Origin: Poa pratensis
Taxonomy: Eukaryota; Streptophyta; Magnoliopsida; Poales; Poaceae
NCBI GenBank assembly: GCA_947311845.1
Contig: CAMZMU010000059.1
Location: 57,510,444 to 57,574,443 of the forward strand
Direction of reading: 5' to 3'
DNA: 64,000 bases
The position numbers were made by a program, and so were the translations under genes. Positions 12,303 to 21,335 of the stretch are shown here, piece by piece (the first letter of the stretch is position 1; the number at the start of each line of letters is the position of its first letter). The notes under the pieces were generated by a model, which was given only the letters and a program-made list of their open reading frames with translations, was not told the DNA's origin and ran no database searches.

Positions 12303-12610
12303 ATGATGCCGCGTCCTCGACAGGAATCAGGAGACCGCGTGGCAGGCCAAGAAAGAATAAGCCAGCAGCAGATGATGGCGTGTCAACGGGGAGAGGGCGT
12401 GGGAGGCCAAGAAAGGAAAAGCTAGAAGAAGCAACATGTGCCCCAGAAATTGGATATGCTGGTATGAAGAGAGGGCCAAGAAAGAAGTCATCAGCAGCAG
12501 CAGCAGGAGTGAAGAGAAGGCACGGGAAAGAGCAGGCCATTGGATTGGAACTGGGGTCGGAGACGCTGGACGTGTGCTGGTTTTTGGCGAGAATGCTTCT
12601 GTCAGCGTAA
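12303..12610 (+). CDS. AT-hook exon, paralogue of the tail of the gene at 3848-5040
   Basis: After a splice-like acceptor (TCTCGCAG at 12295-12302) an open frame encodes about 102 residues, ending at TAA 12608-12610. It has two good AT hooks (PRGRPRKNK and GRGRPRKEK) and a third degenerate one (KRGPRKK). The acceptor and the first hook match the exon at 4766 closely, so the two are duplicates. The upstream 190 bases also read as the module that follows the hooks in copy 1 (VPVSAENAASAPVG in copy 2). No F-box-associated domain precedes it, so it is probably an orphan exon of a former tandem gene or of a multi-module protein. Confidence 0.5.
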
Positions 12611-13153
12611 TTGGCTCTGACTTGGGGCCCCGCATATCTGTATTTCAGCAGCGGCACACAAGCGACGAGGGCCTGTAAGGTTGGTAGATTGTTTTGATCA
12701 ACAACTTTTGCTTTGGCTACTGGTTTATACAATCATATGGTTGAGGTTGTACAGAATAGTTACCATGCGCCTCACTGTATTTGGGCTGGAGTAGCTACAG
12801 TTTTTTAATGCCTTTTCCAGCGCGAGTGCATGCGAACACGCATGCAGGTTCGTCAGCCGCCGCACGGAAATACAGATGTCCAAGAAAGAAAGGCTGATGT
12901 TTAGGAGCGTTTTTAGCGAGCAAGGGAGATGACTCGTACGCCAACTGGCCATCTCAAAAGGCTGTTAGATCAGTACAATCAGAGGTTTCCCGTGTTTGAT
13001 TTGAATTGTTATCTGGTTGCAAACCAAATCTGAACGAGCACGTACATATATATACCAGCCGTCGATTGATTGTTACCCAAAAACCCTGTCGTCAACGTGT
13101 AAGTCAAGTCAGAGCTCACGCCGCCTGAAACCGACCGACCCAGCGCGCTGCCG
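12611..13153. other. Intergenic stretch upstream of the TIM17-like pseudogene
   Basis: No gene is supported. 12541-12680 repeats the same module that follows AT hooks elsewhere. ATATATATACC near 13046-13056 is a possible TATA box for the TIM17-like gene that begins at 13154. Confidence 0.4.
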
Positions 13154-13473
13154 ATGACGTTACCGGCCGTCGTCAAGATCGGGTGCAAGAGCTTCATCGT
13201 CGTCGCCATTGGTGGCACCGTCTACTGGAGTACTTCACCAAGGGCGCCCTCCGGAGCTCCTCCAAGGGCTGCCGCCTCGCCGGTGGCGCCAAGGAGGTCA
13301 TCACCAACAGGCCCCGCATCCGCCGCTGGGCGGCCTGGTTCAGTGTCGTGACATCCGTCTAGTCTGCCCGCATGGTCACCGTGCACCCGGAGTTCCACTT
13401 CCCAGTGAACTTTACCGTCGCCTGGGACGGCGCCAACGCCCTCTTCTCCGTGCATCGGGGGACACGCGCCGCC
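13154..13473 (+). pseudogene. TIM17/22-like inner-membrane translocase pseudogene, 5' part
   Basis: Starts at ATG 13154 with MTLPAVVKIGCKSF followed by AIGGTVY, the Gly-rich first membrane segment of the Tim17/Tim22/Tim23 family. The frame breaks after GTVY, and the continuing frame holds FTKGALRSSSKGCRLAGGAK, the family's short loop (normally S.G.RLAGG). A TAG follows in TSV*SARMV near 13361. The intact family inserts or translocates proteins at the mitochondrial or plastid inner membrane. The sequence ends at the TRIM insertion (TSD CCGCC at 13469-13473) and resumes at 25352 in the same frame. Confidence 0.6.
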
Positions 13474-13687
13474 TATTAAAATATAATACCTAGCCATTTC
13501 CATCAGTTTGGACTTTGGGGATAATTGGCTAGTACATCAATTTAATATGGTATCAGACTCACGTGGTCTCAAGTTCAAGCCCCGGCTAACGCGCTATTTA
13601 ATAAAAATAGTTGCGGTCTCCCATCTACCTCACGTCTAAGGTCTTACCATTTGTCTAGCCTAGACGTGAGAGTGAGTGTTAAAATAT
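13474..13687 (+). mobile_element. TRIM element, left LTR, interior and first 11 bases of right LTR
   Basis: Small terminal-repeat element: LTR 13474-13547 (TATTAAAATAT...TTTAATA, 74 bp), Met-tRNA primer site TGGTATCAGACTC at 13548-13560, a short non-coding interior, polypurine tract GACGTGAGAGTGAG before 13677, then the second LTR begins TGTTAAAATAT and is cut by the MULE at 13688. The remainder of that LTR is at 25281-25351. Confidence 0.85.
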
Positions 13688-14160
13688 GGGTAATTTTACG
13701 GTACATCTTTTCAATATGGGCCATCCATTGGCCGAAATCGGGTGGCTCGGATGCGTTTCACTACAAGGCTCTCGCCTGTAGTACCCCGCGTCTCCGAGGG
13801 GTAGTCTGGTAGTTTCACAAGATTTTAAATTTCCCGCCATCGAGGACGAGGGCACAAAAGAGATTTCACTTCAGGCCGGTGAGGGACAATATCGGGATTT
13901 CACTAGTTTACATTTCGGCTGTCATTCGACAGCGGCGGCGCTAGGGTTTGGAGAAACGCCGCCGCCTCCCCCTGTAGGCGGCGCGTTCGGGTTCCTCGCG
14001 GCCGCCTACAACAACCACCACTCCTCCCCCCCACCCCCCGCACACTGCTGGAGAGATGCGGCGGGAGACGGCGTAGGCGCTGCTGGCGGCCAACGGCGGA
14101 GGAGGTGGTTCGTTGCTTCGTGCCGTGGCGACGAGGAGACGCGTAGGATTCCAGGAGCCC
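13688..14160. other. MULE left terminal region
   Basis: Holds the left terminal inverted repeat (13688-13707), then non-coding sequence, then a GC-rich tract from 13930 that is probably the leader or first exon of the B3-domain gene. I see no separate gene. Confidence 0.4.
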
Positions 14161-15755
14161 GCATTGTTGGCACGACGAGGCATGAATCGAGCGCGATGGT
14201 GTGACCGAGATCTTCGACCTCACCCACCACAAACTCCAGATTTCGGTATGTACGGGGGCATCCCCTCTTTGTGCCTGCTGTGGGCGAGCGATTTCTGCCC
14301 ACGGTTTAACTTACGAGTTGTTTTACATTTCATTCGTGTCGTTAATTAGGGTTAATTGATCTGAGATTCAAACCCATCGCCGCAGATCGGACCGACGTGA
14401 TTTCTCAGGCAATCTGCAGAATTTAGGGGTCAGGATGGGAATGCAACAGGGAACTAATTCCTGAATCATGGATGAGGGTCGGAGTTGTCGGCGACGCGGT
14501 CTGGAAGAAGGTGCGGTCTGTTTCAGGCTGTCACTTTTCAGAGATGGGCGTGTGGGGCTGTGTTTTGGTGTTTTGGTTAAGTACGCCTGCTGCCAACTTC
14601 ATTGTTTTTCCATTTGTAGCTTCTCACTCAGACCCGGCGGTTAAAGGTCCCCCTCCACCTTACTCTTTCGGTTCTTCTCCTGGAAAAAAACCGCACTCCA
14701 TTCCTGGCGGCTGCTCTTGCCCTTCCACCAGGTGCTTCTCGTAGAGGGAAGACGACAGATCATCCGCAGCTGCAGCTCGGCTTGAAGGTTGGTACTATAC
14801 ATGATGTGCTTTTTCCTGTGCGTACTATTGTTGCCTTACTTTTGTTTGCTTCTAGCATGTGGGATATGCTGTCTGTTCAGATCTGAATCTATTTCTGTAT
14901 TTCGTCCATTTAGTGTTGAGTAGAACATTAGTTGTTTCATTTTCCAGAAGTTTAGATTGCTCTATACTTTCTTTTAATCTTCATTTTCTGGTGGTGAGAT
15001 ATGTGATGGTCTGGTTGACCTTTTTTTTTTTGAATGCATGTAGATGAAGTGCAAGGATTATCTTGTTCTGTATCCTCAAGACCAGGAGGGTAACCCAAAG
15101 CATAAAGTCGTGCAAGGTATGACAACTTTGTTGTATAGGATGTCATCTTTTCTGCGCATTCATATATAAGGTTTTCATCTTAATACTTCACAGATCCTGA
15201 AATATTCATGTGAGTTATCTTCTTTTTATTTGTACCGTAAGGCAGAAGTGTTCGCTTTCTAGGAGTCCGCGAAAGATGATGTTATCTCTCAAGGAGTCAA
15301 GCTCAAGCCATCAGAGGTCGCAAACATCAACCATGCTGTTCTAATGCATGGACTAAGGAAGGGTGCAGTTTTTATTCACAGGCTGACTGAGACTGACATC
15401 AAACACAATGGATTGGTATGAACCTTTTATTTCTCTTTTAGAGCTCCATGTTCTCAAATATTATTGTCCGTACTTGTAATTTATTGTTTGATTATGTTGA
15501 CAGCGAATCCCAAAGCATCTTGTGCCAGTGATAGACGTCCCAAGAACCGGTTCAGCATATCTTGTCTTTGGTCAGGAACAAATCAGTACTGCAGCTACCT
15601 ATGGCCCAACCGCCGATGGCAGGATCCTTTTCAAGAATGGTTGGCAACAGTTTGTCAGTGGACATAATCTGAATGCAGGATTGCTGGTTCTCATCTTGTT
15701 CCACAAGCTGAACAACGACGACCTCCAGGTTTCGTTTGATGTTGTTGGCATTTGA
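14161..15755 (+). CDS. B3 DNA-binding-domain protein gene carried in the MULE
   Basis: Exon-like blocks with intron borders: one ending at the donor near 14244 (GTGACCGAGATCTTC...TTTCG|GTATG), 15044-15116 (MKCKDYLVLYPQDQEG), about 15262-15415 (LKPSEVANINHAVL...GAVFIHRLTETD), and 15504-15755 ending in TGA. The last exon reads RIPKHLVPVIDVPRTG and then FKNGWQQFVSGHNLNAG, followed by VLILFHKLN and VSFDVVGI. This is the second half of a plant B3 fold (GW..FV..N.L..GD..VF pattern), with the usual Gly-Asp replaced by Gly-Leu. B3 proteins bind DNA as transcription factors. Using the acceptor at 15245 leaves an in-frame TAG; the acceptor at 15261 (TTTCTAG) avoids it but changes phase, so the model is uncertain. 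Introns are retained, so genomic DNA rather than cDNA was captured. Confidence 0.55.
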
Positions 15756-16327
15756 TTCCAGCAAGTGTGGTCGACCTTGTTTGCTGGGGATCTATAATGC
15801 TGTGCCGGGTACCCGGGAAGATGGCAGTTACGTGAAGAGCACTCGGCATTGTTTTCTCGAGAGCAATGCTTTAGACATAGGCAAGTGATGGTTCACTCGA
15901 AGTGAGAGTTGGTGACATCTACGCGTTCTGGTTTCGAGGAAGCCGGGATGGTCTCAAGCTTTTTGTTGATCATCTGTGAAATCAACATGAAGTACTTCGG
16001 GGTTTGTGCTATTTTCTTATTGCGTATTTTGAGAATATCAGCGGACTGTGCTGGACCAGATTATGTTGACAGTTCAAAACTATGACCATGTTTTATCCTA
16101 TGTTGTGGGGCACGCTATTCTACATTTGGAACTTTCTAAAAAAAAACTAAATTTTATTTGAGATGTGACAATTAATATTCTAAAGGAAAACCGAAATAAT
16201 AAAGCACAATAAAAACAAACAAGAAGCTGGTGAATAAATAAAAAAGGAAATAAAATAAAAGAAAAGCAGAACGCAACACATGTGCTTTGTAACACACGTC
16301 GCCATCTTACTCGATTAGCTGAACGCT
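15756..16327. other. Region after the B3 gene, no gene seen
   Basis: Probably the 3' UTR and flank of the B3 gene: GC-moderate to about 16080, then A-rich. No coding signal was supported. Confidence 0.4.
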
Positions 16328-16540
16328 TTACTCGCACCACGAGCCGTCTTCCACCACGGACTTGGAGCCATTCTCATCCAACTGCCCGATCGAGATGATG
16401 TTCGTGTGCAGCTTCGGCATGAAAAAGACGTCAGAGAGCACCCTCTGGCTGCCATCGGCACAGCGGAACAGAGCGTTTCTCTTTCCCTCGATCAATACAT
16501 CTGAGCCATCGCCGAAGCGAATGGTTCCTTTGATCGAGTA
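16328..16540 (-). pseudogene. Copia pol fragment (GAG pre-integrase region)
   Basis: The minus strand encodes IKGTIRFGDGSDVLIEGK followed by LSDVFFMPKLHTNIISIGQLDENG. The pattern of a GDGS loop followed by a P.L..N.IS.GQLDE box is diagnostic of the Copia segment between protease and integrase. Only about 70 residues are present, with no LTR or other pol domain nearby, so this is a fragment inside the MULE. Confidence 0.75.
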
Positions 16541-16758
16541 GTAAATTTCACAAACTGAACAAATATATGACAGAAATAATACGACATGGTCTTGCAACTG
16601 ATAGTGGTACTTACTGATAATAGTTAAGTTCTTACAGAAAAGAGTTCTTTGAAGATACTACTCTATAGAACATTATCAAAAGCAACGAACCATAGACCGG
16701 TAGCGATAAGCTTAAACTAAAGCGTAAAATAACTACGCATCTGATGGACCTGGAAGTT

Positions 16759-18525
16759 CTACAAACTCCCTTTCTTGGTCATCTTGAGATCCTTGCGAAG
16801 GAGCTCCACCTCAGACTTCATCTGTTGATTCATTTTAATCAAGTCGATGTTGGTCAACATAACCAGCTTCAGCTCCTTTGAGCAGTTCAGCAGCTCCTTC
16901 CGGAGATCACCCACGGTCGCTTTAGCAGCTATCTCCCTCTCAAGATACTCCTTGGATTTCTGCATTAGACCAATTATCTGTTCTCCACGCTCAGTCAGTT
17001 GGGCCCTAAGCGTTGTGATGAGGATCAGCTCATCAGATGCCGGCTCGGTCGCTTTAGCAGCTATCTCCCTCTCAAGACAGTCAATTATCTCTTCTCCACG
17101 CGCAGTCAGTAGGGCCGTAAGCGATGTGATCTCATCAGATGCCGGCTCCTCCATGGTGATCCTACTACTGTACGCAGATCGGATCATGGGAGCCTAATCA
17201 ATGACAGCAAAAAAGAATGTCACTTCCAGACAGCATATGTGTGTTTAAATCACAACATGTTTATATCAGCAACTCTTAAGCATGATGGAGGAGTAGGACA
17301 AAATGATTAGCAAGCAAAAATTACTCCAAGTTCCAGTACAGGAACTAAGGTACTCCATCAGGTACAAACTACATATTGCATGAATTAAGGTACAAGCACC
17401 AAAGCAAGCTTTTAGTTAAGCAAATACCCATAATACAGAGAGTGTAAACAATATAAAGCACATAACCTTTTCAATGTGTTGCTTGGTTTAACTTGCACAA
17501 GTTTAAACAGAATACAGGTTTAACTTGCTCATCTAATTAAATTACTGATTTCAGAAATATATAACTCCTAGCTACTATAAAAGACTTTTTTAAAGAGGAG
17601 GTACACTAATGCTTCAATTAATTAACAAAGTCGAACAATCAAACCCTAGTTACTAATTTTGTTCTTTTAAGTTGTGATTACACACGAGTAAACCCTAGTT
17701 ACAAGGTGTGAATAAACTAGTTAGGAAACAATAATTAAAAGATGGGTAAAAGGTAAACATAGTTAACATCAAATACAGAAACATGGATTAAATTTATGGT
17801 TCCATCCGCACACATCCAATCGATTAAATTGAACCAAATTAGGAAACAATAATTATCATAGAAACATGGATTGGCAAGATCAACTACTTAGACAGGGACG
17901 GATCCAAAGAGTTAATTTGTGTTGTCTATATTGTGCTACTGCACATACTATATGTTTTATATACTTGTTGGAGTATTAAGCAAACAGTACTTGCAAGAAA
18001 GCTAGCAAGCAGAATTGTTCAAGCAAATGATCAAGCAGTGGGAATATTTAGAAAACATGGAGGAGTAGGACAAAATATTTAGCAAGCAAAAATTACTCCA
18101 AGTTCCAGGACAGGAACTAAGGTACTCCATCAGGTACAAACTACCCATTGCATGAATTAAGGTACAAGCACGAAATCAAGCTTCTAGTTAAGCAAAGAAC
18201 CAGAATACAGAGAGTGCAAACCATATAAAGCACATAATCTTTTCAGGTTTAACTTGCACAAGTTCATGTTTAAACAAATGCATATCTTCCTCGTAGAACA
18301 AGTTTCACTTAAGTAAAATCCACGAAGCAAGCTCACTGACTGCACTACTCCGAAATTCTGAAACAAACACACACTACTCCTTTATCCAGCAGGCAGCACC
18401 ACTCTAAACTACTCTAGGTAGTAACACTGCAGTCAATGATGATTGGCAGCAGCTGTTTTTTCACATAACACCGTGAAAAAGTGGACTAGTAGTGGGTTTC
18501 TACATTTTTTTCCTGCTTGGTCCTC

Positions 18526-18564
<39 letters not shown>

Positions 18565-19603
18565 CTTGTAAAACCTCAATGTATACGGTCTCGGGGCCAC
18601 ACTGCAAAAAGAAATGAAAAATTCAGGTGGAGGGATTCTTCCCTCCCCCGGTGACACTTCAAAAAAACACTGCAGTCAATTACCAAGCAGCAACAACTAC
18701 TCAAGCACAAACATAGATGGAACTATGGAGGCATTACAATGAAATCTTAATAAATCTACTCCCTCCGATCCATATTAGTGGGCATAGCTTTGTCTAAATT
18801 CATATGTATCTAGTTAAGTATTTAGACTAGATACATGTGTATCTAGACAAAGTTGTGCCCACTAATATGGATCGGAGGTAGTAGTAAAATCCTAATAAAA
18901 TCTAACGAGCAAATAAATGAGTGGATTCTCCAAGTGCATGAACTAAACTCGTATCCTAGACTACTAAATCTAGTACTTAGTCAAATCTAACGGCTAACAA
19001 AGATTACAGCAAACCCTAACGTCTAGTCAAATCTAGTGCATGAACTATCCGCATCAAACCCTAGTCAAATCTAACAAAGATTACAGCAAACCCTAACGGC
19101 TAACAACAAACCCTAACTACTCTAATCGATCGAGGGGGGAATATGCATGAACTCACCTCCTCATGCGCTAGTAGGGCATGCTCGCCGACCGGGTCCTCCT
19201 CCAGCGGCTGCTCCACACGGTCGCCGCCGACGGCTGTCGTGCCCTCCGGATCGGCCGTCACCTGGAGCGATTCATCCGTCGCCTGGGCATGCATCTGCTC
19301 CCCCGCGCCCACACGGACTGCGTCTTCAGCGCCGCCCATGGCTGCATCTATCTCCGCCGCCACGCCTCCCGAACCTCGACGCCCTCCGGAGCGCCTCCAG
19401 ATTCGATCAGCGGCACCGGATCTGCCGCGCCCTCGACGTCCGACATTGGCCGGAAGCGGTTGGATCTTCTCGTCGTCGGCGAAGGGGGATAGGAGTGGGC
19501 GGTGAGGTTGGGGTTTTGCCGAATTGGGGGGGGGGGAATGGGAGCGGCGGGTGGGCGCTGCGGCCAACGCCACATTATATACCAAGTGCCGTTTCGGCTC
19601 CAA
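16759..19603 (-). CDS. Two-exon coiled-coil protein of unknown function
   Basis: Exon 1 is 19603-19157 and exon 2 is 17193-16759. The donor (GAGGAG|GTGAGT) and acceptor (TTGATTAG|GCTCCC) are both phase 0 and join to a 293-residue frame. Exon 1 is Ala/Pro/Arg-rich and low in complexity. Exon 2 is a charged heptad-like coiled coil with an internal duplication: EPASDE, then a T(A/L)LTARGE-type stretch, then LEREIAAKAT occurs twice. No catalytic motif and no recognised family. It lies inside the MULE, antisense to the B3 gene and upstream of the transposase, so it is captured host sequence or an accessory ORF. Confidence 0.45.
17286..17472. repeat. Direct repeat copy 1 (about 186 bp)
   Basis: Starts GAGGAGTAGGACAAAAT, contains GGTACTCCATCAGGTACAAA and ends CACATAACCTTTT. 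The second copy is at 18059-18244 with about 8 per cent mismatch by eye. Both lie within the intron of the coiled-coil gene. Confidence 0.8.
18059..18244. repeat. Direct repeat copy 2 (about 186 bp)
   Basis: Same order of words as the copy at 17286, spaced about 773 bases from it. The unit between and including the first copy may be one duplicated segment with a diverged middle. Confidence 0.8.
18527..18561. repeat. C35 homopolymer
   Basis: Thirty-five consecutive C on the plus strand. This is likely length-polymorphic and hard to sequence or assemble. Confidence 0.9.
18757..18884. mobile_element. Stowaway MITE
   Basis: Ends CTCCCTCCGATCCATATTAG and, inverted, CTAATATGGATCGGAGGTAG, with TA at both edges. 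About 128 bp, no ORF. Long near-perfect inverted arms are typical of Triticeae Stowaway elements. Confidence 0.9.
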
Positions 19604-20400
19604 CGAGACACGTCACCGCCACACTAGAGTTCAATTTTTTTTTAGAATATGTGTCCAGCCAGAGGGAGGACCTATATGGGCCGGCCCTTGTTTACTTCAT
19701 CCTGCGCGCGCACAAAGATGGCCCAGTGCACGGCAATGCCTGGCTCTGTGCACCCATAAGAGGCCGGCACACGAAATTGATATTTTCTTTTCATCAAATT
19801 TAATAGTACAAAGTTTCCAAGTTAAATGACGATTGCACATATCATAATTTCGGAAAAAAAAATTCAAATTCATGTATATATCGTCTATCACCAGAGAGTT
19901 ATTTAAAATTTGGGTTCATTTCATTACAGTCCAAAAATTCATGTTCTTAGGAATGGTCCATTCTGTCCTACTTAGGACACTCGAAAGGTCTCTAACTTAA
20001 GATACCCCTAACAAGAATATAGCATGCTAGGAAAACACATAACATAGTGATGCTCCCATAGGCTTCTGATCAGTTGACAACAACGTCAACTGATATGTTG
20101 AGGTGGCCTTCAATGATGTGGAACAAGATGACAGCCATCATTCCCTCCTTTAGTTTGCAAGCTTTAGCAAACTTCTGCCACCCATCGTTCAAGCGCCAGC
20201 AGTTGGGCCATATTTTGAAGTAGTAACAACATCAAAATCGCCAAACACAAAGGAAGCATTTCCATCATCAGCGACCTCCCTGCAATAAACAGACAAGATC
20301 AGCATCGTATTACCGATAAGGAACTTAACATGTTCAGTACGCATCACTGAGCAAAATACTCACTTGTTGTCTTTTCTTCTTTGCACAAACTTATTCGGCA
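19604..20400. other. Gap between the coiled-coil gene and the transposase gene tail
   Basis: No gene supported. 19604-19800 is the upstream region of the coiled-coil gene. 19900-20400 is AT-rich non-coding sequence or the 3' end of the transposase transcript. Confidence 0.35.
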
Positions 20401-20533
20401 TCCTCAAGTGATCTCTTTTTACCTCTTGCCATCTTTCCATGTTTATCTTTCCTGCGTACATAATATTTGATTTACAAAGAATCCACCAAAGCGATAATGA
20501 CAACAAAGTACTTATGAAAATGCAAACACTGAC

Positions 20534-21240
20534 TTTTGCTTCTTCTTTTTCTTAGCGGTCACATCTTTGTGATATGTATCTGAATCAGAATCAGAATCTG
20601 ATTCTGTTTCTGTTTCTGAAATTGTCAGATTCCGAAACAGAAACAATTTCAGAATCAGAATCAGAATCTGATTCTGTTTCTGTTTCTGAAATTGTTTCTG
20701 TTTCGGAATCTGAATCTTTTATCTTCCTCCCCTTCTTGCCCTTCTCTTTCCCAGAAGCTTGTCTGGCAGAGTTCATGAAAAATTTAGTTAACGCAGTACA
20801 TCATAGCGACAACGACAACAAACATAGGATAAATTTGACTCTGAATGGAAACACTGACTTTTTGGATTTTTTTTCTTTGTCTTCTTAGCGGACGCTTCTT
20901 CGTAATCAGAATCTTCATCTGATTCTGTTTCAGTATCTGAATCTGAATCTGAAACTGAATCCTCTATCTTCTTCCCCTTTGTTCCCTTCTGTTTCCCAGA
21001 AGATTGCCTGCCAGAGTTGATGAGAATTTCAGCCAGGACATTAACCAAAGCGACAACGACAACAAAATTCAGATGAAACAGAATGGAAACACTGACTTTT
21101 GTGGGCATTTCTTTTTCTTTTTCGTCTTTGTCTTCTTACCGGTCACTTCTTCTTCATCTGTGTCTGAATCTGTTTCTGTTTCTGAATCTGAATCTTTTAT
21201 CTTCCTAGCCTTTGCGCTCTTCTCTTTAGTAGAAGCTTTC
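20534..21240 (-). CDS. Three duplicated acidic/lysine-rich C-terminal exons of the transposase gene
   Basis: Three exon-like blocks on the minus strand, 21240-21097, 21007-20859 and 20762-20534. Each begins after a ...GGCAG or GCCAG acceptor with a K/Q-A-S-x-K/G-K motif, then a K(I)KDSDSETE-type Ser/Asp/Glu tract and a Lys-rich end, and each stops at the donor GTCAGTG. The transposase frame upstream ends at an equivalent GTTAGTG donor (21346), so the blocks are probably alternative or serial 3' exons. The charged tails could be nuclear-localisation or chromatin-contact regions (inference). The block at 20534 has an inverted segment inside. Confidence 0.5.
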
Positions 21241-21335
21241 CTGCCAAATTCAAGGAAATTTCACTTAACACATTCCCAATAATGAAATTAGAATGTTAGC
21301 ACATACGAAACTGAACAAAGAGATAAGCATGAACA

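Noticed and set aside
13009..13503. Minus-strand ORFs over the TIM17-like pseudogene
   Set aside because: The plus strand carries the recognisable family motifs; the minus frames have none.
19143..19829. Several plus-strand ORFs opposite the coiled-coil gene exon 1
   Set aside because: Shadow frames of GC-rich DNA; the minus frame has a clean donor and a phase-matched second exon.
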